DNA of 12,367 nt from Clostridiales bacterium (lineage in GTDB: Bacteria; Bacillota; Clostridia; Lachnospirales; Anaerotignaceae), in assembly GCA_021202325.1 (NCBI GenBank), contig JAJQDF010000300.1, positions 1 through 12,367 of the forward strand, read 5' to 3'. The notes under the pieces were generated by a model. That model was given only the letters and a program-made list of their open reading frames with translations, was not told the DNA's origin and made no database searches. A program made the position numbers and the translations under genes. This document shows positions 1 through 6,971 of the stretch, one piece after another. The first letter of the stretch is position 1, and each line of letters starts with the position of its first letter.

Positions 1-924
1 GAGCTTGGCGAAAGAATTACCACAGAACCTGTAAGTCCTGCGCCAAAGGCGGCTTCCATGAGGGAACAGGCGGCAGGCGCTGTTAAGTTTGACAAAACCG
101 TTTCCGATAACGACAGAAAAATAGCCGAAATGCTTTTAAAGGGCGCCCATGCCGACGGCGTAAGCGACGTTAAAGTTGAATACCAAAAAACTGAAAGCAT
201 CAAAACGCCGGAAATCATACCGGAGCATAAAGTAATTATAGATAAAATAAAAGAAGAAGCGGCGCAGAAGGCGACGGTTGAAAACAAGCCCATGGAGCCG
301 GCTGTGGAAATATCCGAGCCGGAGGAATTTTCGGAAGAAAAGCCGTTCTTCGATAATTACAGAATAATCGGGCAGGTGTTCGGAACCTACTGGATAGTGG
401 AGCAAAACAGCAGTATGTTTGTGATAGACCAGCATGCAGCCCACGAAAGAATCTTGTTTGAGAGATTTTCAGAAAAGTTCAAAACCGGAGATATTGTAAT
501 ACAGGATCTGTTAAGCCCGGAAAGACTGCTTTTAACCGACTTGGAAAAGGATAAGCTTAACGAGGCAATGGAGCTTATAGAAAGCTTTGGATTCAGGATA
601 AATGAAGATAAGGGCGAGTATTACATGGCTTCTGTGCCCTATATTTTCGATAAGCCGGCCACATCCGAGCTTTTAATGGATATACTGGACACTCTTAAGA
701 CTGAGAACATAAAAAATGTTTACGATACAAAGCTTTTGAATCTTGCCACAATGGCATGCAAGGCGGCTGTGAAGAGCGGAGACAAGCTGTCGGTTGATGA
801 GGCGGAAGGAATGATAAAAGAACTGCTGTCTCTCAAAAATCCGTTCAGCTGCCCCCACGGAAGGCCGACAATCATTGAGATGACTCAATATGAGCTTGAG
901 AAGAAATTCAAAAGAATACAGTAG
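1..924 (+). CDS. mutL: DNA mismatch repair protein MutL, C-terminal part (5' truncated by the window edge)
   Basis: The frame is open from base 1, so 307 codons of the gene's 3' half are visible; the N-terminal GHKL ATPase lies outside. Residues 1 to about 100 are a charged, low-complexity linker. The rest is the MutL C-terminal dimerisation/endonuclease domain, opening with the typical GQVFGTYWIVEQ stretch. The nuclease metal motif DQHA(X)2E(X)4E is intact at visible residues 143-154 (bases 427-462). The CPHGRP motif begins at residue 284 (bases 850-867), and an ACK-type motif precedes it. QDLLSP at residues 168-173 (bases 502-519) matches the Q-x-x-L/I-x-P sliding-clamp-binding motif of Bacillus-type MutL. 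By family knowledge this is a strand-nicking MutL that acts after MutS recognises a mismatch and is steered by the beta clamp; these organisms normally lack MutH. The stop codon lies 10 bases before miaA, which fits one operon, probably with mutS upstream. Confidence 0.97.
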   Translation, partial: ELGERITTEPVSPAPKAASMREQAAGAVKFDKTVSDNDRKIAEMLLKGAHADGVSDVKVEYQKTESIKTPEIIPEHKVIIDKIKEEAAQKATVENKPMEPAVEISEPEEFSEEKPFFDNYRIIGQVFGTYWIVEQNSSMFVIDQHAAHERILFERFSEKFKTGDIVIQDLLSPERLLLTDLEKDKLNEAMELIESFGFRINEDKGEYYMASVPYIFDKPATSELLMDILDTLKTENIKNVYDTKLLNLATMACKAAVKSGDKLSVDEAEGMIKELLSLKNPFSCPHGRPTIIEMTQYELEKKFKRIQ

Positions 925-934
925 GTGATTAACC

Positions 935-1888
935 ATGAAAAAACCGCTTATAGTCATTGCCGGACCTACGGCCTGCGGAAAAACCGACCTATCGATTAAG
1001 CTGGCCAAGGAAATCGGCGGGGAAATAATATCCGGCGATTCTATGCAGGTATATAAGCTTATGAATATAGGTACTGCCAAGCCCACTCCTGAAGAAATGG
1101 ACGGCGTTCCGCATTTTCTTGTGGACGAGCTTTATCCGGACGAGGAATACAACGTAATGATATTCCAAAAGAAGGCCAAGGAATACATGGAGGGGATATA
1201 TGACAGAGGCCATATACCGATGATAGTCGGCGGAACAGGCTTCTACATAAACGCCCTTGTGTATGACAACGACTTTACGGAGGAAAGCGGTTCTGCGGTC
1301 AGGGAGGAGCTTTATACTCTGGCAGAAAAGGAAGGCACCGAAAGGCTCCATTCTATGCTTGCCGAGGTTGATCCCGAATATGCCTCCCAAATACATGCCA
1401 ATAATGTAAAAAGGGTAGTCAGAGCACTGGAATACCATATGCTTACCGGAGAGAAAATGTCCGAGCATAACAAAACGGCTAAGGAAAAGGAATCACCATA
1501 TAATACGGCATTTTTCATTCTTAACATGGACAGACAAAGGCTATATGAGAGAATAGATCTGCGTGTCGATATTATGATGAAAAACGGCCTTGAGGCAGAG
1601 GTGAAAAGCCTGATTGACATGGGCTATTCTCCGAATTTGGTAAGCATGCAGGGGCTGGGTTATAAAGAGTTTATTCCATATTTTAACGGAGAGATAACCT
1701 TAGATAAGGCCGTTGACGATATAAAGAAATATACAAGGCATTTTGCCAAAAGACAGCTTACATGGTTCAGACGACAGACCGAGGGTACATGGATAGATAT
1801 GACCGACGGTGACAAGGACAGAGCCTTTGAGACAATAATTAATGAACTGAAACAGAAGAATATTATTAATACAGGTGACATAAAATGA
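935..1888 (+). CDS. miaA: tRNA dimethylallyltransferase MiaA
   Basis: This 317-residue protein has the usual length for MiaA, which transfers a dimethylallyl group from DMAPP to N6 of A37 in tRNAs reading UNN codons. The P-loop-like motif GPTACGKT lies at residues 10-17. The family signature DSMQVY with MNIGTAKP follows at 35-50, where Asp35 is the conserved catalytic aspartate. GVPHFLVD lies at 57-64 and GGTGFY at 99-104, with the conserved Thr101. The C-terminal third contains the QGLGYKE and RQLTWFRRQ segments that contact tRNA in the family. The start ATG follows an AGGTG ribosome site at 923-927 that overlaps the mutL stop codon. The stop overlaps the next start as ATGA, which suggests translational coupling. 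The mutL-miaA pairing is a long-standing conserved gene order. No key motif is missing. Confidence 0.97.
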   Translation: MKKPLIVIAGPTACGKTDLSIKLAKEIGGEIISGDSMQVYKLMNIGTAKPTPEEMDGVPHFLVDELYPDEEYNVMIFQKKAKEYMEGIYDRGHIPMIVGGTGFYINALVYDNDFTEESGSAVREELYTLAEKEGTERLHSMLAEVDPEYASQIHANNVKRVVRALEYHMLTGEKMSEHNKTAKEKESPYNTAFFILNMDRQRLYERIDLRVDIMMKNGLEAEVKSLIDMGYSPNLVSMQGLGYKEFIPYFNGEITLDKAVDDIKKYTRHFAKRQLTWFRRQTEGTWIDMTDGDKDRAFETIINELKQKNIINTGDIK

Positions 1889-3174
1889 GCAACGAAAAAA
1901 TTGCCGCTTTTCTTAAGGAAAACTATGGCATTTCTGATGAAATTATAAATATGGCCGAAAAGGCCGAGGCCGAGCTAAAGACAAAATTTAACGAGGCTGA
2001 CAGTATAACCGAATACAATCAGTATAAGGTTCTGAATGCCATGCAGAAAAACAGACTTAGCGATGTGCATTTTGCAGGCACGACGGGATACGGCTACAAC
2101 GATTTGGGAAGGGATACATTGGAGAAAATATATGCCGATGCGTTCCATGCTGAATCGGGACTTGTAAGACCTCAGGTTATTTCCGGTACCCACGCACTGA
2201 CGGTTGCACTGGCCGGAAACCTTCGTCCGGGAGATGAAATATTTTCGCCGGTTGGCCTGCCCTATGATACGCTCCAGGGCGTTATAGGAATAAGGCCTGA
2301 AAGGGGCTCCCTTGCCGAATACGGCATTACCTACAGCCAGTGCGAACTGCTGGAGGACGGCGCCTTTGACTATGACGGCATTAGAGAAGCACTTAAAAAT
2401 AAGAAGATAAGGCTTATAGAAATACAGCGCTCCAGAGGCTATGCATGGAGAGATTCCTTTACCGTTGATAAAATTGGCGAGCTTATAGCCTTTATTAAGG
2501 AAATAAGACCTGATGTAATATGTATGGTTGATAACTGCTACGGTGAGTTTGTTGAAACAGTGGAGCCCACCGATGTGGGTGCCGACCTCTGCGTAGGCTC
2601 GCTTATTAAAAATCCCGGCGGCGGCCTTGCGCCAATAGGCGGATATATAGTAGGCAAGGAAGAATATGTTGACAATGCGGCATTTAGGCTCACTGCGCCC
2701 GGCATGGGTAAGGAGGTAGGTCCGACTCTGGGAGTTACTTCTTCCCTCATACAGGGACTGTTTATGGCTCCCCAGGTTGTAAACGGCAGTGTGAAGGGGG
2801 CAATGTTTGCTTCAAAGCTCTTTGAAAATCTAGGCATTGATGTTCTTCCTTCATCTGATGCAAAAAGAGGGGATATTGTGCAGTCCATAAAGATGGGTTC
2901 AGCCGAAAAGGTCATAGCCTTCTGTGAAGGAATACAGAAGGGCGCTCCCGTTGATAGCTATGTTACTCCGGAGCCCTGGGCAATGCCGGGCTATGACTGC
3001 GATGTTATAATGGCGGCAGGCGCCTTTGTACAGGGAGCTTCCATAGAACTGAGTGCCGATGCACCCATAAAGCCTCCGTATATCGTCTATATGCAGGGCG
3101 GACTTAGCTGGCACCATGCCAAAATTGGAATAATGACCGGCCTTCAGACAATGAAGGACAAAGGTCTTATATGA
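1885..3174 (+). CDS. PLP-dependent YnbB / methionine gamma-lyase-like family protein
   Basis: This 429-residue protein belongs to the family often labelled 'aluminium resistance protein' or 'methionine gamma-lyase family protein' (B. subtilis YnbB type). It has a fold-type I PLP enzyme layout: the glycine-rich GTTGYGYND near residues 65-73, SGTHAL at 100-105 in the cofactor phosphate region, the acidic DNCYGEF at 216-222 that would pair with the pyridine nitrogen, and SLIKNPGGG with the probable Schiff-base lysine Lys242. The true substrate of the family is not firmly established, so I infer only a C-S or C-X lyase-like chemistry on an amino acid. Its ATG overlaps the miaA stop by four bases and is preceded by AGGTGA at 1873-1878. 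In many Firmicutes this gene follows mutL-miaA-hfq; here hfq is not between them. An assignment to cystathionine lyases proper is less likely. Confidence 0.88.
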   Translation: MSNEKIAAFLKENYGISDEIINMAEKAEAELKTKFNEADSITEYNQYKVLNAMQKNRLSDVHFAGTTGYGYNDLGRDTLEKIYADAFHAESGLVRPQVISGTHALTVALAGNLRPGDEIFSPVGLPYDTLQGVIGIRPERGSLAEYGITYSQCELLEDGAFDYDGIREALKNKKIRLIEIQRSRGYAWRDSFTVDKIGELIAFIKEIRPDVICMVDNCYGEFVETVEPTDVGADLCVGSLIKNPGGGLAPIGGYIVGKEEYVDNAAFRLTAPGMGKEVGPTLGVTSSLIQGLFMAPQVVNGSVKGAMFASKLFENLGIDVLPSSDAKRGDIVQSIKMGSAEKVIAFCEGIQKGAPVDSYVTPEPWAMPGYDCDVIMAAGAFVQGASIELSADAPIKPPYIVYMQGGLSWHHAKIGIMTGLQTMKDKGLI

Positions 3175-3187
3175 GAGGCTGATTTTG

Positions 3188-4642
3188 ATGAAAATAATTA
3201 AAAGACTTATTGCGATAATGCTTACCGCTGCCACGATTGCTTCGGTTTTTTCAATTACGGCCTTAGCCGATACTTCAAGCGCACCGGATGTCACTGCTAC
3301 AAGCGCAATACTTATAAATGCCGATACAGGCAGAATACTGTATGAGAAAAATGATCACGCAAAAATGTATCCGGCAAGCATGACAAAAATGCTGACTGCC
3401 ATGGTTGTGCTTGACAATATGGATATAACGGAAACTATAACGGTGGATTCTTCTATAAATGAAATTCCATGGGATTCCAGCAGAGCCGGAGTCGCCGTCG
3501 GCGAGGTGCTGACCGTAGAGAATGTTATAAGAGGGCTGATAATTCCGTCGGGAAACGACATAGCAAATGCCGCCGCATCGGCTGTGGCTAAGAAAAATCT
3601 TGGAAGTGATATAACATATAACGAGGCAATGGATTATTTTGTAGGACTTATGAATGATAAGGCTAAGTCCCTTGGCTGTACAGAGTCCAATTTTGTCAAT
3701 CCCCATGGGTACCATGACGATAACCATTACACTACAGCCTATGATATGTCGCTGATAGCTCAGGCGGCCATGGAGTATGATACAATTAAGGAAATAGCCG
3801 CCGAAACGAGTTTTTCCGGCAACGGTGCAGGAAAACAGAAATATAATGTTGACGGAACTACCCAAGAATATACATGGTACAGTCATAACGAGCTTATAAC
3901 CGATACGGAAAATTACTATGAGTATGCAACCGGCATAAAGACGGGCTTTACCGATGAGGCCGGCGACTGTCTTGCGGCTTCGGCCACAAAGGATAACGAA
4001 AATCTCATAGCAATTATAATGGACTCTGAGGATCCCGGCCGCTGGGAGGATGCAACTAATCTCTTTGAATGGGCATTTGAAAACTATGATTTGATAGAAT
4101 ACCGTCAGGCGGGAGTTGCGGCAACAGCTACTCTGGAAGGACAGAATAATCTTAAGGGCGATACCGTAGACTTGACCATAGAAACTTCTCTTTCGGAATA
4201 TATGACTGCTGATGAGGCCGCTTCCGTAGTGACTGAAATAGTATATGACAACGGCGGAGATACGCTCATTGCGCCGGTTGAACAGGGAGAGAAGATAGGA
4301 ACGCTGAGATTCCTATTAAACGGCGATGTAATAGGCGAGGCCGAGGCATATGCTGCGGCAGAGGTAAAAAAGGCAAATATATTTAACAACTCGGTTTATT
4401 ATACCAAGTTGTTTTTCAGTAAAATAATTGCCAGAGAAAATTTGAAATATACAGCCGCTGTAATTGTTGTGATACTGATAATTATATTCATAATGGTTGT
4501 CAGACACAGAAGAAAACAGAGATACAAAATAAAGGGCAATTATAGAAACAGAGCTGTTACCTATGATACCAGCCAGATTAACAGCAGAAAAAGAAGAAGA
4601 CGCAGAAATTCCAGAAGGGATAAGTATAACAAATACAAATGA
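3188..4642 (+). CDS. D-alanyl-D-alanine carboxypeptidase (low-mass PBP, DacA/DacF family) with membrane anchor
   Basis: This is a 484-residue secreted serine peptidase that trims the terminal D-Ala from peptidoglycan stem peptides. Residues 1-27 are a Sec signal peptide (basic start, hydrophobic core, cleavage expected after ALA27). The three active-site motifs of the S11 family are intact: SMTK at 64-67 (nucleophile Ser64, base Lys67), SGN at 121-123 and KTG at 251-253. A beta-rich region follows (about 300-400). A single membrane helix lies at about 422-438, then a 46-residue tail rich in Arg and Lys with a run of seven basic residues at 467-473. The tail should lie in the cytoplasm, with the enzyme outside. 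I chose the ATG at 3188 over the TTG just before it. AGAGG at 3174-3178 is the ribosome site, and the gene starts 13 bases after the preceding stop, so it is probably in the same operon. The exact orthologue (DacA, DacB or DacF) cannot be settled here. Confidence 0.94.
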   Translation: MKIIKRLIAIMLTAATIASVFSITALADTSSAPDVTATSAILINADTGRILYEKNDHAKMYPASMTKMLTAMVVLDNMDITETITVDSSINEIPWDSSRAGVAVGEVLTVENVIRGLIIPSGNDIANAAASAVAKKNLGSDITYNEAMDYFVGLMNDKAKSLGCTESNFVNPHGYHDDNHYTTAYDMSLIAQAAMEYDTIKEIAAETSFSGNGAGKQKYNVDGTTQEYTWYSHNELITDTENYYEYATGIKTGFTDEAGDCLAASATKDNENLIAIIMDSEDPGRWEDATNLFEWAFENYDLIEYRQAGVAATATLEGQNNLKGDTVDLTIETSLSEYMTADEAASVVTEIVYDNGGDTLIAPVEQGEKIGTLRFLLNGDVIGEAEAYAAAEVKKANIFNNSVYYTKLFFSKIIARENLKYTAAVIVVILIIIFIMVVRHRRKQRYKIKGNYRNRAVTYDTSQINSRKRRRRRNSRRDKYNKYK

Positions 4643-4684
4643 TAGCATTACTTTTCTTAATGGAACAAAGAGCGCCGTATGGTA

Positions 4685-4713
4685 TTGACACTGAAATATT
4701 TTTATGATAGTAT
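4685..4713 (+). promoter_or_regulatory. Promoter of the leucine T-box/leuACDB transcript
   Basis: A perfect -35 box TTGACA (4685-4690) is followed by a 17-base spacer and TAGTAT (4708-4713, 4 of 6 matches to TATAAT). This predicts a start near 4720, about 25 bases before T-box stem I. An alternative -10, TATGAT at 4703-4708, is closer to consensus but lies only 12 bases from the -35. The promoter lies 43 bases after the carboxypeptidase stop, and I see no intrinsic terminator in that gap, so some readthrough from upstream is possible. Confidence 0.7.
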
Positions 4714-4740
4714 TTGTTCATAATTTAATTATTTTTACAA

Positions 4741-5018
4741 CACTGTGATGAGGAATAGTAGGTTTTGGATGCTTTTCAGAGAGGTGCCGGAGGGTGCGAG
4801 GCACTATGTGGAAGGAACTGAACTCGCCTTGGAGTGATCCGCTGAAAGTAGGGCGCATAGCCTGAGGATAGGAGGGAGCGGAAGCCGACCGATACAGCGG
4901 CAGGACATCGGTGAGAAATTGCCCGTGTCTGATTGAGAGTATCCTATTTTGGATAAATAAGAGTGGTACCGCGGATTATAACCTTCGTCTCTGATATAAG
5001 AGACGGAGGTTTTCTTTG
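4741..5018 (+). promoter_or_regulatory. T-box riboswitch, leucine-specific (CUC specifier), controlling leuACDB
   Basis: All main T-box parts can be traced. Stem I opens with GATGAGGA at 4747-4754, has the AGAGAG bulge near 4778-4783, and a distal stem GTGCC/GGCAC around a GGGTGCG loop. The descending strand reads CTGAACTCG, which places the specifier CUC (a Leu codon) at 4823-4825, followed by the usual purine, and stem I closes at GCTGAAAG. A short stem III is TATCC (4940-4944)/GGATA (4951-4955). The T-box sequence AGAGTGGTACCGCGG is at 4960-4974; its UGGU (4964-4967) would pair with the ACCA end of uncharged tRNA-Leu. AGAG (4960-4963) pairs with CUCU (4989-4992), and GCGGA pairs with UUCGU (4984-4988), to form the antiterminator. 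That excludes the terminator. The specifier agrees with the leucine genes downstream. Stem II boundaries were not resolved. Confidence 0.95.
4981..5017 (+). terminator. T-box intrinsic terminator (attenuator)
   Basis: A 12-bp stem (4981-4992 with 4999-5010, one G-U pair, 6-base loop) is followed by TTTTCTTT. Its 5' arm contains the bases used by the antiterminator, so the two structures are mutually exclusive. It should stop transcription when tRNA-Leu is charged. Confidence 0.93.
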
Positions 5019-5274
5019 TTTCTGAGGATTGGACTTTGTTGAAAAAGTAACATGCCTGCCTTGCGGGCACAACTATGCATGAAAGTCCCGATTGCTGCGC
5101 TCTTCGAGCTCACGCAATCGTATCCGCAATTTGTACTACGCACATTTTTATACAAAAAATGGCTATATACTCATTACGGTTAGGTTTTCTAAAGTTATTC
5201 GCTTTGCCATGCAAGCTCGGCACGCGCATAACTATCGAAAACACTTTCATAAATAATATTGCTTAACTGAGCCG
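5019..5274. other. Unexplained intercalated block between the leucine T-box terminator and leuA
   Basis: About 255 bases separate the attenuator from the leuA ribosome site, where T-box genes usually follow within a short distance. The block contains a perfect 7-bp hairpin with a CTT loop (5053-5059/5063-5069). A two-part hairpin follows, with CGATTGC/GCAATCG outside (5089-5095/5114-5120) and GCTC/GAGC inside (5099-5102/5106-5109). There is also a 7-bp AT-rich hairpin, CATTTTT/AAAAATG (5143-5149/5155-5161). The 8-base words ATGAAAGT (5079-5086) and ACTTTCAT (5243-5250) are inverted copies. CG-rich words such as GCACGCGCAT make it look unlike the flanking DNA. There is no recognisable gene. 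It may be a degraded mobile or dispersed repeat element, or an untranslated leader with its own structure; the sequence alone does not decide. Confidence 0.5.
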
Positions 5275-5291
5275 AAGGAGAGAGAAAAATT

Positions 5292-6953
5292 ATGATGAAT
5301 TACACAAAATACAGACCTTATCCCCCAATGGATATGCCGGACAGAACTTGGCCGAGCAACGTTATAACTAAAGCACCCATATGGTGCAGTGTTGACTTGA
5401 GAGACGGAAACCAGTCCCTTGAAATACCCATGAGTCTTGAAGAAAAAATTGAATTCTTTGATTTCCTTGTAAAGACAGGCTTCAAGGAAATAGAGATAGG
5501 CTTCCCGGCTGCCAGCGACACAGAGTTTGAGTTTACAAGATACCTCATAGAGAATAATAAAATTCCCGATGATGTGACTATTCAGGTTCTTACGCAGTCA
5601 AGACCTCATATTATAAGAAGAACATTCGAGGCACTTAGAGGAGCAAAAAGAGCTATCGTTCATCTTTACAACTCAACATCCACACTCCAGAGAGATGTTG
5701 TATTTAATGCTTCAATGGAGGAAATAACCGAGATTGCCGAAAGAGGCGCAATGCTTTTCCTTGAGGAAGCCGCAAAACAGCCCGAAACCGAGTTTGTATT
5801 CCAGTATTCGCCCGAAAGCTTCACCGGAACAGAGATGCCCTTTGCCGTTGATATCTGCAACGCTGTAATAGATATATGGCAGCCGACTCCCGATAAGAAG
5901 GTTATAATCAATCTTCCTTCAACTGTAGAGATGGCAACGGCCAACATATATGCCGACCAGATTGAATACTGCTGCCGCAATCTTAACCGCAGAGACAGCT
6001 TAATAATAAGCCTCCATGCACACAACGACAGAGGACTTGCCGTTGCAGAAACCGAGCTTGCAATTATGGCCGGAGCTCAAAGAGTAGAGGGAACGCTTTT
6101 CGGAAACGGTGAGAGAACAGGAAATACAGACATTATGAACGTTGCTATGAACCTGTTCACACAGGGAATCGATCCCGAGCTTGACTTCTCAAACATTGAT
6201 GAAGCAGTTGAACTTTATGAAAAGGTTACAAGAATGACAGTTAATGCCAGACATCCCTATGCCGGACGTCTTGTATACACAGCTTTCTCAGGCTCTCATC
6301 AGGATGCTATAAGAAAGGGCATGGAGAAAATGAAGGAGCATCCCGATAGATGGGAAGTGCCTTACCTTCATATAGATCCCATGGATGTTGGCAGGACATA
6401 TGATCCTATAGTACGTATAAACAGTCAGTCCGGAAAGGGTGGAGTTGCCTTCGTATTGGAGCAGAACTTCGGACTCTATCTGCCTAAGGCATTCCAGCAG
6501 GATTTCAGTATCGTTATAACAAAGCTTTCGGATATAAGCCACAGCGATTTGGAGCCTCAGCAGATATTTGATGAATTTGAGAAGGAGTATATAGATTTAA
6601 TCGAGCCTATTAAGCTTTTGAGCTATAAGGAAGCAGCCACAGGCGACGAGGACGAGGTTGCCGTTGAGTCAAGAATAACATACAATGGAGAAGAAAAGAC
6701 AATTGTCGGAAAAGGAAACGGTATTTTGGATGCCTTCTGCCACTCGGCTTCTAGGTATACAGGAAAAGAATTTGAAATTGTTAACTACAGCGAGCACTCT
6801 ATGGAATATGGAACAAAATCAAGAGCCATATCCTATATACAGATAAGAACATCGGACGGCAGAGACTATTTCGGTGCCGGAACAAGTAGCAATATATCCA
6901 AATCTTCACTGAGAGCGGTAGTAAGCGCAATAAACAAAATGTTGGCGGAATAA
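5292..6953 (+). CDS. leuA: 2-isopropylmalate synthase, long yeast/actinobacterial-type
   Basis: This 553-residue enzyme condenses acetyl-CoA with 2-ketoisovalerate to give 2-isopropylmalate, the committed step to leucine. The N terminus (MPDRTWPSNVITKAPIWC followed by DLRDGNQS at 35-42) is diagnostic of the longer LeuA class found in yeast and actinobacteria. The TIM-barrel metal ligands are in HAHND at 242-246 (His242, His244), and GNGERTGN lies at 271-278. From about residue 440 to the end comes the LeuA dimerisation/allosteric domain, which normally senses leucine, so feedback inhibition is expected in addition to T-box control. AAGGAG at 5275-5280 favours the ATG at 5292; a second ATG follows immediately. 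This is the first gene of the leuACDB operon, 18 bases before leuC. The paralogues homocitrate synthase and citramalate synthase are unlikely, given the N-terminal class signature and the operon. Confidence 0.96.
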   Translation: MMNYTKYRPYPPMDMPDRTWPSNVITKAPIWCSVDLRDGNQSLEIPMSLEEKIEFFDFLVKTGFKEIEIGFPAASDTEFEFTRYLIENNKIPDDVTIQVLTQSRPHIIRRTFEALRGAKRAIVHLYNSTSTLQRDVVFNASMEEITEIAERGAMLFLEEAAKQPETEFVFQYSPESFTGTEMPFAVDICNAVIDIWQPTPDKKVIINLPSTVEMATANIYADQIEYCCRNLNRRDSLIISLHAHNDRGLAVAETELAIMAGAQRVEGTLFGNGERTGNTDIMNVAMNLFTQGIDPELDFSNIDEAVELYEKVTRMTVNARHPYAGRLVYTAFSGSHQDAIRKGMEKMKEHPDRWEVPYLHIDPMDVGRTYDPIVRINSQSGKGGVAFVLEQNFGLYLPKAFQQDFSIVITKLSDISHSDLEPQQIFDEFEKEYIDLIEPIKLLSYKEAATGDEDEVAVESRITYNGEEKTIVGKGNGILDAFCHSASRYTGKEFEIVNYSEHSMEYGTKSRAISYIQIRTSDGRDYFGAGTSSNISKSSLRAVVSAINKMLAE

Positions 6954-6971
6954 TATAAGGAGGAAATCACA

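Noticed and set aside
3185..3187. TTG as the start of the carboxypeptidase
   Set aside because: An ATG follows immediately with better ribosome-site spacing, and the signal peptide is complete from it.
3275..3886. Long minus-strand open frame (203 codons) opposite the carboxypeptidase
   Set aside because: It is a codon shadow of a gene with intact signal peptide and all three catalytic motifs; no promoter, ribosome site or recognisable domain.
4643..4684. Terminator after the carboxypeptidase gene
   Set aside because: I looked for a GC-rich hairpin with T-run in this gap and found none.
5166..5171. TATACT as an internal promoter for leuA downstream of the T-box
   Set aside because: No acceptable -35 box lies 16-18 bases upstream; the sequence there is AT-rich without TTGACA-like bases.
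5172..5223. Leucine-rich stretch of that frame as an attenuator leader peptide
   Set aside because: Six Leu codons occur within 17 codons but not in tandem, no terminator follows, translation initiation is not supported, and the T-box already provides leucine control.
5075..5266. 63-codon plus-strand open frame in the block before leuA
   Set aside because: There is no ribosome site before its ATG, it is built largely from hairpin-forming sequence, its composition is Cys- and His-rich like translated non-coding DNA, and I recognise no family.
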